Shown: positions 44,310-52,488, counted from the first letter of the stretch. The stretch is 64,000 nucleotides of DNA from Flavobacteriaceae bacterium (GCA_030683815.1 JAUXPJ010000020.1:1-64000); one strand, 5' to 3'. Translations and numbers: made by a program. Notes: a model not told the origin generated them from the letters alone.

Positions 44310-44376
44310 TGTGTGAATCATGTAAGTTATTGCGGAAATTATGTAATACATTTTTTCTTTAAACACTTCACATTTG
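44310..44376 (+). promoter_or_regulatory. Stress-regulon operator plus -7 box, copy 3 (44555 gene)
   Basis: Element 44310-44349 begins TGTGTGAAT, with ATGTAAG and ATGTAAT half-sites. TTTG of the -7 box is at 44373-44376, again after 23 bp. The leader to the ATG is long, about 170 nt. Confidence 0.85.
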
Positions 44377-44554
44377 CCTTGTGGTTATGTTAATGATTAT
44401 TTAATAAAAAATCGTGAATAATACCCATAAAAATAGTGGAGACCAGAACCCACTTTAAAAACGGCTTGCTTGATTGTTTAAATCTTACATCATATTAAGG
44501 AAGGGTAGTATCAAAAAACCAAAGTATAAGAAACAATTTAAAGATTTAAAAAAC

Positions 44555-45055
44555 ATGAAAAAATTAATTTTAGTAGCAGCAGTTGCGTTAATTTCTGCGG
44601 TTTCGTTTAGTCAGAGTCCCTTATCAGTTGGAAAAAATCAACTTAATGTCGGTGTTGGATTATCAGAATGGGGTGTTCCCATTTATATAGGATTAGACCA
44701 TGGTATTAGTAGAGATCTGACAATTGGAGGTGAATTTTCTTTTCGTTCTTATAATGAGAATTGGAATAACAATGAATATAATCATAACATTGTAGGAATT
44801 TCAGCAAATCTAAACTATCATTTTAACACAGTGTTAAACATTCCAAATCAATGGGATTTTTATGCCGGTCCAAATTTAGGATTTTATTCTTGGTCATCTC
44901 CTGAAGGTTATACCGGTAATAAAAATTCTGGTTTGGGCTTAGGAGCTCAAATTGGCGGGAGATATTTCTTATCCGATAAAATGGCTTTAAATTTTGAATT
45001 TGGCAGCGGAAATGCCTTTTCAGGTGGAAAACTCGGACTTACTTTCAAATTATAA
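44555..45055 (+). CDS. Outer-membrane beta-barrel protein, 166 residues
   Basis: From ATG 44555 the signal peptide MKKLILVAAVALISAVSFSQ is followed by an eight-stranded-barrel pattern (alternating hydrophobic strands ending LGLTFKL with a C-terminal aromatic/hydrophobic residue). The open frame to 44474 adds a basic non-secretory N-terminus and is rejected. It is under the shared operator. Function unknown, PorT/OmpW-like size. Confidence 0.8.
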   Translation: MKKLILVAAVALISAVSFSQSPLSVGKNQLNVGVGLSEWGVPIYIGLDHGISRDLTIGGEFSFRSYNENWNNNEYNHNIVGISANLNYHFNTVLNIPNQWDFYAGPNLGFYSWSSPEGYTGNKNSGLGLGAQIGGRYFLSDKMALNFEFGSGNAFSGGKLGLTFKL

Positions 45056-45166
45056 CCTCCCTTATTATTGAGTAAAACATTGGTTTTATGAGGAAATAAA
45101 CACCCGCAATCTCCAATGTTTTAGGCATTTATATAAACAAGGTTTGATAAAAATATATTTAATAAG

Positions 45167-45394
45167 ATGCAAACAAGAAATTTAGGCGTCGCCATCATTA
45201 CAATTGGTATAATAATGATGATCTACACGGGCTTCAATTATATAACCATTGTAAGAGCAGGTGACGAAGCGTCCATCAAAATAAACACAGAAAAAAATAA
45301 CCCAACCCAATGGTGGTTGCCCATTGTTGGTTTAGTACTTATTGTTGGTGGGATTAAAGTAGTTGTTGATAACGAAAAAAATAGCTTAAATTAA
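45167..45394 (+). CDS. Small two-helix membrane protein, 75 residues
   Basis: Two membrane segments: LGVAIITIGIIMMIYTGFNYI and WWLPIVGLVLIVGGIKVVV, with a short extra-membrane loop between (INTEKNNPTQ). It is a clear paralogue of the 48167 protein: MQT-(R/K)-x-LG, IxIGIxMMIYTGFN, GLVLIVGGI are shared. Probably in the same transcript as the 44555 barrel gene. Function unknown. Confidence 0.75.
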   Translation: MQTRNLGVAIITIGIIMMIYTGFNYITIVRAGDEASIKINTEKNNPTQWWLPIVGLVLIVGGIKVVVDNEKNSLN

Positions 45395-45455
45395 ATCGCC
45401 GGTAATATATTAAGGAATAGAAAATGTGATAAACAATTGATTTCTATCATATTTT
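45391..45455 (+). repeat. Family B repeat, copy 4 (left part)
   Basis: TTAAATCGCCGGTAATATAT, then stem TGTGATA/TATCATA. The right third is missing; it is replaced by AACTTCCCTGAATAGTTGACCG, also seen after copy 5. Confidence 0.75.
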
Positions 45456-45599
45456 AACTTCCCTGAATAGTTGACCGTTTTTTATCCCATCCTAAATCCT
45501 TCCCAAGGGGAAGGACTTTTTGTTTATATTATTTAAACTTATTTTTTATTTATCATTTTTAATTGTCAATTGTTCATTATCAATTGTCCGTTGATTACA

Positions 45600-45666
45600 T
45601 GTGTGAATTTTGTAAATTTCAATTAGAATTATATAACTCATTTTTGAATGATATAAACCATCTTTG
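45600..45666 (+). promoter_or_regulatory. Stress-regulon operator plus -7 box, copy 4 (45738 gene)
   Basis: Element 45600-45639 begins TGTGTGAAT; half-sites are TTGTAAA and TATATAAC, the weakest pair of the set. TTTG lies at 45663-45666 after the fixed 23 bp. Confidence 0.8.
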
Positions 45667-45737
45667 TATAATTAATAAGGGATGACAATTAAGTCACTCA
45701 TAAAAGTAACTATTATAAACCCTAAATTTTAAATCTT

Positions 45738-46358
45738 ATGAACAAAAGAATTTTAGTATTATCAATTGCTTTTATAGCAATGGTATTTTATGCAAACGCG
45801 CAAAGTGGTTTTGGAGTAAAAGCCGGATTAAGTTATAATACCACAGGCGAATTAAAACAGTTTACCAATGAAACCGGAACTATTATTGATAATAAAGGAA
45901 GCGGAAAATCTGGATATAATGTCGGTATCTATGGTAAATTAGGACTGGGTCCCATTTTTTTGAGACCAGAATTGGTTTATACAAAAACCACTAGCGAGTA
46001 CATTCTAAATTCAGAATCCGTAGATTATAAAATGGCTAAATTAGATATGCCTGTTTTAGTTGGTATTAAACTGATTGGGCCATTAAGTGTATTTGCAGGT
46101 CCGGCATTTCAATATGTGTTAGACAATGATTTAAAAGGATTGGAATTTAATAAAATTGAAAATGATTTTACGGTAGGGTTTAACTTGGGAGCTTCATTAG
46201 AACTCGGAAGATTAGGTCTGGATGTCAGATACGAAAGAGGATTTAGCCAAAATGAAGTAGAATTTACAGGGGTGGGTCCTAATGTTACTTATCGACTAGA
46301 TTCGAGACCGGAACAAATTATATTTGGTTTATCATATCAATTATCTGCTAAAAAATAA
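45738..46358 (+). CDS. Outer-membrane beta-barrel (porin-like) protein, 206 residues
   Basis: Signal peptide MNKRILVLSIAFIAMVFYANAQ, then FGVKAGLSYNTTGELKQF...GKSGYNVGIYGKLGLGPIFLRPELVYT, the outer-membrane beta-barrel domain of PorT-like proteins, ending FGLSYQLSAKK. Controlled by the shared operator. A terminator follows. Specific role unknown. Confidence 0.85.
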   Translation: MNKRILVLSIAFIAMVFYANAQSGFGVKAGLSYNTTGELKQFTNETGTIIDNKGSGKSGYNVGIYGKLGLGPIFLRPELVYTKTTSEYILNSESVDYKMAKLDMPVLVGIKLIGPLSVFAGPAFQYVLDNDLKGLEFNKIENDFTVGFNLGASLELGRLGLDVRYERGFSQNEVEFTGVGPNVTYRLDSRPEQIIFGLSYQLSAKK

Positions 46359-46401
46359 TAATTGCTATGAAATGGAGTGTTAATGTATTTTAACTTCCTT
46401 T

Positions 46402-46428
46402 AAACTCCGATTTTTTCGGAGTTTTTTT
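46402..46428 (+). terminator. Terminator after the 45738 gene
   Basis: AAACTCCGA and TCGGAGTTTTTTT form a strong stem with a T-rich loop. Confidence 0.85.
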
Positions 46429-46431
46429 ATG

Positions 46432-46497
46432 ATTAAATCTGCGGTAATTAATAGGAAAAGAAAATGCGATAAACAATTGATTCTTATCATAATGAAC
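46432..46497 (+). repeat. Family B repeat, copy 5 (left part)
   Basis: TTAAATCTGCGGTAATTAATAGG, stem TGCGATA/TATCATA. The right part (TAATAGTCTTTTGTC to CTGATCAATA) is found at 46619-46662, so about 120 bp split the copy. Confidence 0.7.
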
Positions 46498-46618
46498 TTC
46501 CCTGATTAGTGTTGACCGTTTTTTATTAAATTTTCATTATCAAAAATAGTGAATTTTAGTTTGTTAAAATACTGATTATTGAACTCTACTGTTTAATGTT
46601 ACTGAAAACTGCTTACTT

Positions 46619-46662
46619 AATAGTCTTTTGTCTTCTATCCATATTCTTTTATCTGATCAATA
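46619..46662 (+). repeat. Family B repeat, copy 5 (right part)
   Basis: AATAGTCTTTTGTCTTCTATCC through ATTCTTTTATCTGATCAATA matches the 3' third of the family. It ends 4 bp before the operator of the 46782 gene. Confidence 0.7.
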
Positions 46663-46666
46663 CCAA

Positions 46667-46733
46667 TGTGTGAATGATGTAACTTATTTTCAAAATTGTG
46701 TAACGCTTTTCATATCTAAAGAATTTATCTTAG
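46667..46733 (+). promoter_or_regulatory. Stress-regulon operator plus -7 box, copy 5 (46782 gene)
   Basis: Element 46667-46706 begins TGTGTGAAT; half-sites ATGTAAC and TGTGTAAC are 21 bp apart. The -7 element at 46730-46733 is TTAG rather than TTTG, at the usual 23 bp. Confidence 0.85.
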
Positions 46734-46781
46734 TACACCACGCTAAATGAGTGGTGATTTAAAACAATAAATATCTACATT

Positions 46782-48023
46782 ATGAAAGCACAAATTAAAA
46801 TTTTTATGCTGTCCGTTATACTTTTTTCAAGTATATGGATAACGCCGCAAAAAGCAACTGCACAGATAAGTGTCAGTTTTCAGATTTTTTATGATGAATT
46901 AAGTCCCTATGGAACTTGGGTAGACTACCATGATTATGGATATGTTTGGATTCCCGATGTAGAACCGGGATTTACTCCTTATGGCACTAACGGCTATTGG
47001 GTATATACTTATGATGGTTGGACTTGGGTTTCTAATTATTCATGGGGATGGGCGCCTTTTCACTACGGTCGTTGGTTATTTGATCCTATATATGGACCTA
47101 TGTGGGTTCCTGATGATGAATGGGGTCCCGGATGGGTTACATGGAGAAGTTCTAACGGTTATTACGGATGGACACCGATTGGACCTGGAATCAGCATCAG
47201 TATAGCGTATAGCAGTCACTATAATGTGCCTTACAATCAATGGACTTTTGTAAGAAGTAGAGATTTTGGAAGAACTGACATTAATAACTACTACATCAAT
47301 TCTTCAAACAATGTTACAATCATCAACAATTCAACCGTTATTAATAATACTTGGGTCGATAAAACACGCAATGTAACCTATAATACCGGTCCCGATAGAA
47401 TGGAAGTAGAGAAATATGCTGGTAAAAGAATTATGCCGATTACTATTAGAGAAAGTAATAATCCCGGTCAGAATTTGAGCAACAATCAACTTTATATATA
47501 CAGACCGCAGATACAAAAAAATAGCGCTGCCGGACAAAAATTTGCTCCATCCAAAGTGGCTAATTTAAGAGATGTAAAGTCGGTAGAACAAAGAAGTCCG
47601 AAAACCCAGCAACAAAGAGAAAATCAGCCGGTTAAAAAAATACAGCAACAGCAACGTACTGAGGAATCGGCTAAGCAGCGGCCATCACAACAAACAAATC
47701 CTGCCAAAAAAGAGGGAAGAGAAAAACAGCCGCAACGTACTGAAGAACAAGCTAAGCAACGTCCATCACAACAAACAAATCCTGCCAAAAAAGTAGGAGG
47801 AGAAATGCAACAGCAACGTACTGAGGAGCAAACTAAACAAAGGCCATCACAGCAAACAAATCCTGCCAAAAAAATGGAAGGAGAAAAACAGCCACAACGC
47901 ACAGCAGAACCAACTGAGCAACAGCCATCACAACAAGTTAAGCCAGTTAAAAAAGTGGAAGAAAAAAAGAACGTTCGCATTAAACAACCAACTAAAAAGC
48001 AGCGTAAAGACACTTTAATTTAA
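46782..48023 (+). CDS. Secreted DUF6600-like protein with a repetitive Gln/Lys tail
   Basis: 413 residues. Signal sequence up to about residue 28 (QKATAQ), then a Trp/Tyr/Gly-rich domain (YDELSPYGTWVDYHDYGYVWIPDV, WVPDDEWGPGWVTW) of the DUF6600/YXWGXW kind. The C-terminal 150 residues carry about four copies of a 29-30-residue unit with QRTEE, KQRPSQQTNPAKK. The tail is basic and unstructured. Function unknown, expected to be periplasmic or surface-exposed. Under the shared operator. Confidence 0.8.
   Translation: MKAQIKIFMLSVILFSSIWITPQKATAQISVSFQIFYDELSPYGTWVDYHDYGYVWIPDVEPGFTPYGTNGYWVYTYDGWTWVSNYSWGWAPFHYGRWLFDPIYGPMWVPDDEWGPGWVTWRSSNGYYGWTPIGPGISISIAYSSHYNVPYNQWTFVRSRDFGRTDINNYYINSSNNVTIINNSTVINNTWVDKTRNVTYNTGPDRMEVEKYAGKRIMPITIRESNNPGQNLSNNQLYIYRPQIQKNSAAGQKFAPSKVANLRDVKSVEQRSPKTQQQRENQPVKKIQQQQRTEESAKQRPSQQTNPAKKEGREKQPQRTEEQAKQRPSQQTNPAKKVGGEMQQQRTEEQTKQRPSQQTNPAKKMEGEKQPQRTAEPTEQQPSQQVKPVKKVEEKKNVRIKQPTKKQRKDTLI
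47650..47960 (+). repeat. Tandem coding repeats (about 87-90 bp, four units)
   Basis: Repeated units in the tail of the 46782 gene encode QRTEE-x-x-KQRPSQQTNPAKK. The antisense strand is therefore open and Cys-rich, which explains the long false frame there. Confidence 0.8.
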
Positions 48024-48030
48024 AAGGGAT

Positions 48031-48133
48031 TTAAAAGATGAAAATATATAGGGAAAATATAAAGTGATAAACAATAGATTGCTATCACAATATGTCCTTT
48101 ATCTATGATTTATATACTTTCGGCTGGTTAATA
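48031..48133 (+). repeat. Family B repeat, copy 6
   Basis: AAAATATATAGGGAAAA, stem AGTGATA/TATCACA, then CCTTTATCTATGATTTATATACTTT and GGCTGGTTAATA. Confidence 0.75.
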
Positions 48134-48166
48134 TAAAGCTATAAAAAACATTTTAAAATTAATAAT

Positions 48167-48385
48167 ATGCAAACAAAAAGCTTAGGAATCGTCCTCATTA
48201 TCATTGGAATACTGATGATGATTTATACCGGATTCAATTTTGTAACTACTGAAAAAGTAGTTGACATAGGCCCAATTGAAATCAACCAGGAAAAAAATCA
48301 TCCCGTACAATGGTCGCCAATCATCGGTTTAGTCCTGATTGTTGGAGGTATTGTAATTGTTGCTCGTGATAAAAAAAATAGTTGA
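48167..48385 (+). CDS. Small two-helix membrane protein, 72 residues
   Basis: LGIVLIIIGILMMIYTGFNFV and WSPIIGLVLIVGGIVIVA are membrane helices joined by a polar loop with EINQEKNHPVQ. It is a paralogue of the 45167 protein (about half of the residues identical by eye). Probably follows the 46782 gene in one transcript. Function unknown. Confidence 0.75.
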   Translation: MQTKSLGIVLIIIGILMMIYTGFNFVTTEKVVDIGPIEINQEKNHPVQWSPIIGLVLIVGGIVIVARDKKNS

Positions 48386-48421
48386 TAAACCAGTTGAGCA
48401 AGACATAGTAATATTATTGAA

Positions 48422-48488
48422 TGTGTGAATGATGTAACTTATAGCTAAAGTTGTGTAACACATAACATGTTAAAGAGACGCACCTTTG
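48422..48488 (+). promoter_or_regulatory. Stress-regulon operator plus -7 box, copy 6 (csbD operon)
   Basis: Element 48422-48461 begins TGTGTGAAT; half-sites ATGTAAC and TGTGTAAC. TTTG is at 48485-48488 after 23 bp. The leader to the csbD ATG is about 35 nt. Confidence 0.88.
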
Positions 48489-48526
48489 TTTTGTGAAAAT
48501 AAATTCACCCCAAAAGATTAAAAAAC

Positions 48527-48715
48527 ATGAAAAATTTAACTGAAATAAAAGGAAACTGGAACGAGACAAAAGGGAAGCTCAAACAAAAATTCGCCATGCT
48601 TACAGACAGCGATTTGCTGTTGATTGAAGGTAAACAAGATGAAATGTTAGGTCGGCTTCAAATTAGACTCGGGAAAACAAAAGAAGAGATACAGAAACTT
48701 ATTTCTCAATTATAA
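48527..48715 (+). CDS. CsbD-family stress protein
   Basis: 62 residues: [45 protein letters not shown] is the CsbD-domain sequence, with the usual W-N-x-x-K-G-K-L-K core. CsbD proteins are induced by general stress in many bacteria; the molecular role is unknown. First gene of a probable operon with the 48774 and 49254 genes. Confidence 0.92.
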   Translation: MKNLTEIKGNWNETKGKLKQKFAMLTDSDLLLIEGKQDEMLGRLQIRLGKTKEEIQKLISQL

Positions 48716-48773
48716 AAGCTGCATTCCATCCCAATAAGATTCATTAAATAGCAACCAATTAAAACCAATCAAT

Positions 48774-49208
48774 ATGAAAAAATCAATTTTACTAATGGCT
48801 GCCTTCACGTTTATAACAGGCGCAATCTTAACAAGTTGTAATACCCCTGCCGAAAAGGTAGATAATGCAGAAAAAAATGTTGTAAAAGCTAATAAAGATC
48901 TGGATAAAGCCAACCAGGAATATTTAGCTGATGTTGAAAAATACCGTAAAGAAACGGCAGATAAGATTGCGGCTAACGACAAAAGCATCGCTGAATTTAA
49001 AGCGAGAATAGCACATGAAAAAAAAGATGCTCAAGTTGCTTACCAAAAGAAAATTGCTGTATTAGAACAAAAAAACAGTGATTTAAAAAAGAAAATAGAT
49101 GCTTACAAAGCAGAAGGGAAAGAGCAATGGGAAAAATTTAAAATAGAATTCAGTAAGGACATGGATGAGCTTGGAACAGCATTTGTCAATTTTTTCAGTT
49201 CAAAATAA
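48774..49208 (+). CDS. Coiled-coil lipoprotein, sll1863-like stress protein
   Basis: 144 residues. The lipoprotein signal MKKSILLMAAFTFITGAILTSCN has the Cys at the lipobox. The rest is a long coiled coil (NAEKNVVKANKDLDKANQEYLADVEKYRKE...) ending DELGTAFVNFFSSK. It resembles the sll1863-type stress response proteins of flavobacteria (recalled). Probably co-transcribed with csbD, 58 bp upstream. Confidence 0.75.
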   Translation: MKKSILLMAAFTFITGAILTSCNTPAEKVDNAEKNVVKANKDLDKANQEYLADVEKYRKETADKIAANDKSIAEFKARIAHEKKDAQVAYQKKIAVLEQKNSDLKKKIDAYKAEGKEQWEKFKIEFSKDMDELGTAFVNFFSSK

Positions 49209-49253
49209 TCAATAAACCCAATATCAAAAATTAACAATTTAAAATCAAAAATT

Positions 49254-49409
49254 ATGGGAAATCTACTTTATACCATCGCAGTAATATTAGTTATTCTTTG
49301 GGCAATTGGATTCGTAGGATATAATCTTGGCGGATTAATACATATCTTATTAGTAATAGCAATTATTTCAGTGATATTGAGAATCATTCAAGGAAGAAAA
49401 ATCCTTTAA
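49254..49409 (+). CDS. lmo0937-like small membrane protein, 51 residues
   Basis: MGNLLYTIAVILVILWAIGFVGYNLGGLIHILLVIAIISVILRIIQG is the lmo0937-family pattern: two membrane helices joined by GFxGYNxGG. Length of 51 residues is normal. It lies 45 bp after the lipoprotein gene in the csbD operon. Function unknown but linked with stress in other bacteria. Confidence 0.85.
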   Translation: MGNLLYTIAVILVILWAIGFVGYNLGGLIHILLVIAIISVILRIIQGRKIL

Positions 49410-49431
49410 AATCATTCAGGATTACAAACGC

Positions 49432-49530
49432 TTATTAACCAGACGAAAGAATATAGATAAAAGACTATTGTGTTAGGTATCAATTGTTCAACATATTTTC
49501 TTTTCCTATATATTACCATCAATTTAATAA
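49432..49530 (-). repeat. Family B repeat, copy 7 (inverted)
   Basis: On the minus strand it reads TTAAATTGATGGTAATATAT, stem TGTT...AACA in place of TGTGATA/TATCACA (compensated change), then AATAGTCTTTTATC and CGTCTGGTTAATA. The only copy in this orientation. Confidence 0.8.
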
Positions 49531-49540
49531 AATAGAAAAT

Positions 49541-49801
49541 ATGGAAGAATCAAATAACTCAGGAGAGCTAAATGGAGCATTGTTAATAGGAGTTGTAATT
49601 GGCGGAGTGTTCGGAATTCTTTTTGCTCCCTATAAAGGCAGTAAAACACGTCAAAAAATCATAAAAAGATCTACAAGATTTATGGATATAGGAAAGAAAA
49701 AATTCGACGAATTTCTGAAAGAAATCCAACAGGAGGTAGAGATAATGAAAGAAGAAACCAATGAATTTCTAGAAATGGAACCGCAAAATTGGAGAAGTTA
49801 A
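49541..49801 (+). CDS. YtxH-domain protein
   Basis: 86 residues from ATG 49541 (MEESNNSGELNGALLIGVVIGGVFGILFAPYKGSKTRQKI). One glycine-rich membrane segment followed by the LFAP-x-KGxxTR motif and a helical tail is the YtxH pattern. The frame to 49484 starts inside the repeat and is rejected. Paralogue of the 63667 gene. It has no copy of the shared operator, only the inverted family B repeat upstream. Confidence 0.85.
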   Translation: MEESNNSGELNGALLIGVVIGGVFGILFAPYKGSKTRQKIIKRSTRFMDIGKKKFDEFLKEIQQEVEIMKEETNEFLEMEPQNWRS

Positions 49802-49877
49802 ACTAAAATAAAGAGCACATAAAAAGCGAACGCTTGCAAATTAAAGACCGTATAGCTGAATCCGGATGCAGTAACTA

Positions 49878-49973
49878 TGAAATCGACAGTAATAGAAGGA
49901 GAAAATGTGATAAAAATGATTCCTATCAATAGTCTTTTACCTATTATCTATATTCTTTTATCTAGTTAATAAA
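49878..49973 (+). repeat. Family B repeat, copy 8
   Basis: AAATCGACAGTAATAGAAGG, stem TGTGATA/TATCA, then ATAGTCTTTTACCTATTATC and TATCTAGTTAATAAA. Confidence 0.75.
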
Positions 49974-50009
49974 TCAATTATCAATAAAATAATTTTGTTT
50001 GCATCGGAT

Positions 50010-51515
50010 ATGGAAAAAAGAATAAAATTAACAGAGTTAACCAATGCTGACCAAAAATCTCCCATTCAAATTGAAGAAAAAGAAATATTGGCAGCAAAAC
50101 TTATCATTGCCAACAAAGAGCTTGCTTTTCAAAAGGAAGAGAAGAAGAAACGGGATGCAGAGCGAATCATTGCCAACAAAGAATTAAGCTTTCAAAACAG
50201 GGAAAAAGAAAAGCGGGCAGATGAATTAATCATTGCCAATATAGAACTTGCCTTTCAGAATAAAGAGAAAGAGAAACGCGCTGCCGAGTTAATCATTGCC
50301 AACAGAGAGCTTGCTTTTGAAAATAAAGAAAAGGAAATTAGGGCTGCCGAGTTGATTATTATTAACAAAAAACTTGCTTTTAAAAATCAGGAGAGAGAAT
50401 TAAAGACAGCAGAACTGAATGTTGCCAACAAAGAATTGACCTTTCAAAACGAAGAAAAAGAAAAGCGGGCTGCCGAGTTAATCATTGCCAACAAAGAATT
50501 GGCCTTTCAAAACGAAGAGAAAGAGAAACGGGCTTCCGAGTTAGTCATTGCCAATATAGAACTTGCCTTTCAGAATAAAGAGAAAGAGAAACGGGCTGCC
50601 GAGTTAATCATTGCCAATAAAGAATTGACCTTTCAGAATAAGGAGAAAGAAAAACGCGCAGCAGAATTAATCATTGCCAATAAAGAATTGACCTTTCAAA
50701 ACAGGGAAAAAGAAAAGCGGGCAGATGAATTAATCATTGCCAACAAAGAATTGGCCTTTCAAAATGAAGAGAAAGAAAAACGAGCAGCAGAATTAATTGT
50801 TGCGAACGATGAAATTACCTCTCAAAATAAGCAGTTGCATAATCAAAACAAGGAGTTGGAACAGTTTACTTATATAGCTTCTCACGATCTTCAAGAACCC
50901 TTACGTACCTTAATTAGTTTTACAGAACTTATTCAGCTGGAATATACAGGTAAATTTGACAAAAATGCCGACACCTATTTTAATTTTATTACTAAATCAG
51001 CTGAACGGATGCAAGAGCTGGTCAAAGGATTATTGGATTATGCACGAATTGGAAAAGAGAGAAAATTAACTTGGGTTGACTGTAACCAAATCATCAATGA
51101 TGTACTTTGTGATCTGACAGTTTCCATAAAAGAAAGTAATACCAAAATAACGGTACAGGAGTTGCCAAAATTAAATGGCTACGCAACAGAATTAAGACAA
51201 TTATTTCAAAATTTAATCAGCAATGCATTAAAATTCAGAAAAAAAGACGGGGGCTCAGAAATTAACATTTCTGCTATAAAAGAAAAAGATACCTGGCTTT
51301 TTTCGGTACAAGATAATGGTATTGGTATTGCTGAAAAGGATCAGGACAAAGTTTTTACAATCTACAAACGCTTACACAATCGGAATGAATATAAAGGGGT
51401 GGGTATTGGCTTAGCGCACTGCAAAAAAATAGTAGAGTTACACCATGGATCTATTTGGATAGACTCAGAACTTGGCAATGGAAGTATTTTTAATTTCACA
51501 ATCCCTAAACTTTAG
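50010..51515 (+). CDS. Sensor histidine kinase with eleven 21-residue repeats
   Basis: 501 residues. Residues about 35-275 are eleven tandem units of the E-L-A-F-Q-N-x-E-K-E-K-R-A-A-E-L-I-I-A-N-K type, a continuous coiled coil. Next come HisKA with His292 (ASHDLQEPLR) and HATPase (FQNLISNALKFRK, DNGIGI, GVGIGLAHCKKI). There is no membrane segment and no PAS domain. The fold is that of phytochrome-like/Bacteroidota soluble kinases. I use the ATG at 50010 rather than the TTG at 49995. The response regulator follows after 6 bp. Confidence 0.9.
   Translation: MEKRIKLTELTNADQKSPIQIEEKEILAAKLIIANKELAFQKEEKKKRDAERIIANKELSFQNREKEKRADELIIANIELAFQNKEKEKRAAELIIANRELAFENKEKEIRAAELIIINKKLAFKNQERELKTAELNVANKELTFQNEEKEKRAAELIIANKELAFQNEEKEKRASELVIANIELAFQNKEKEKRAAELIIANKELTFQNKEKEKRAAELIIANKELTFQNREKEKRADELIIANKELAFQNEEKEKRAAELIVANDEITSQNKQLHNQNKELEQFTYIASHDLQEPLRTLISFTELIQLEYTGKFDKNADTYFNFITKSAERMQELVKGLLDYARIGKERKLTWVDCNQIINDVLCDLTVSIKESNTKITVQELPKLNGYATELRQLFQNLISNALKFRKKDGGSEINISAIKEKDTWLFSVQDNGIGIAEKDQDKVFTIYKRLHNRNEYKGVGIGLAHCKKIVELHHGSIWIDSELGNGSIFNFTIPKL
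50100..50830 (+). repeat. 63-bp in-frame tandem repeats (eleven units)
   Basis: Encode the coiled-coil units of the second kinase. They share near-identical units with the repeats of the first kinase at 34974-35500. Confidence 0.85.
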
Positions 51516-51521
51516 ACAGTT

Positions 51522-51953
51522 ATGAAAAATAAACTAAATTGTATATTATTGGTTGATGATGATGAAGGAACCAACTTTTTCAACGAAATTGTCATTGATA
51601 ATGCAGGAATAACAAACCATATTGAAATTACCTTAAACGGAAAAGAGGCCATTGAATACATTACCTATAGTGGGGAAGATAATGAAAATGCCACCATTCA
51701 TCCCAAACCTGTGTTAATTTTATTAGACATCAATATGCCGGTAATGGATGGCTGGGAATTCTTAGAAGTGTTTCAGCATCTGAAAGAGAAACATAAAGGA
51801 AAAACCATTATCGTAATACTCACCACCTCTTCCAATCCGGATGACAGAACAAGAGCTGAGTCTATTTTAGAAGTCGCTGACTTTAAAAATAAACCATTAT
51901 CGGCTAAAACATTGGATGAAATAATGGAAAAACACTTTCCAGACTATCTTTAA
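51522..51953 (+). CDS. Rcp1-like response regulator
   Basis: 143 residues, receiver domain only: LVDDDEGTNFF (acidic pocket), LILLDINMPVMDGWEFL (phospho-Asp), LTTSSNPDD and FKNKPLS (Lys). The short insert ahead of the phospho-Asp and the NMPVMDGWEFL form are typical of the Rcp1 branch paired with DHDLQEPLR kinases. Probably the partner of the kinase directly upstream. Confidence 0.9.
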   Translation: MKNKLNCILLVDDDEGTNFFNEIVIDNAGITNHIEITLNGKEAIEYITYSGEDNENATIHPKPVLILLDINMPVMDGWEFLEVFQHLKEKHKGKTIIVILTTSSNPDDRTRAESILEVADFKNKPLSAKTLDEIMEKHFPDYL

Positions 51954-52080
51954 ACTGCTAAAACGCACAAAAACTAAATCCAAAATAAAAGATAGAATCT
52001 AAAGTGAGAGATAAAAAGTGCCGACAGTGAAAAAACTGCTCAGTTTTACACTTATCAGTTAAACACAACGAGTTTATTTT

Positions 52081-52136
52081 AGATTGACGGTAATAAATAG
52101 AAAATGTGATAAACAATAGATATCTAACATAATAAC
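52081..52136 (+). repeat. Family B repeat, copy 9 (left part)
   Basis: AGATTGACGGTAATAAATAG, stem TGTGATA...with ATCTAACA. The right part sits about 285 bp away, at 52420-52461. Confidence 0.65.
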
Positions 52137-52193
52137 ATCAGTTCGATATAAAAGTAATACAAAATTGTAGTAAAAATCCGAAGGTTTTCCAGA

Positions 52194-52291
52194 AATAGCT
52201 GTAAATCAAGCGAAAATGCGTTCCGTTTTATCGGAAAAGAGTATGAAGCGCAGATTTATCAGCGGTTTGAGGATGAAATCCTCAAAATTTA
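52194..52291 (+). pseudogene. Possible 3' remnant of a gene inside family B copy 9
   Basis: A frame reads SENAFRFIGKEYEAQIYQRF and then EDEILKI to a TAA at 52289-52291, with protein-like codon use but no start. The family is not recognised. It lies in the 285-bp stretch that separates the two halves of family B copy 9. Confidence 0.3.
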
Positions 52292-52419
52292 ATTAAAACC
52301 TTCTTGACTTTTTTGGTTCGTTTTTGTGTCAAGACAAAAATGAACGGAATAAAAACTTAATTATCAGTATAATATGAATTGCTGCTTTTTAAAAATTACA
52401 TCGAACACAGGTTAACAGT

Positions 52420-52461
52420 CTTTTATCTATTATCTATATTCTTTCATCTATATAATAATAG
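52420..52461 (+). repeat. Family B repeat, copy 9 (right part)
   Basis: AGTCTTTTATCTATTATC then TATATTCTTTCATCTATATAATA, 28 bp before the tamB start. Confidence 0.65.
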
Positions 52462-52488
52462 CTAAATTTAAACCTAAAACACCATAAT

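Noticed and set aside
47624-48013. Cys-rich minus-strand frame of 129 codons
   Set aside because: It is the antisense of the Gln/Lys repeat tail of the 46782 gene; openness follows from composition.
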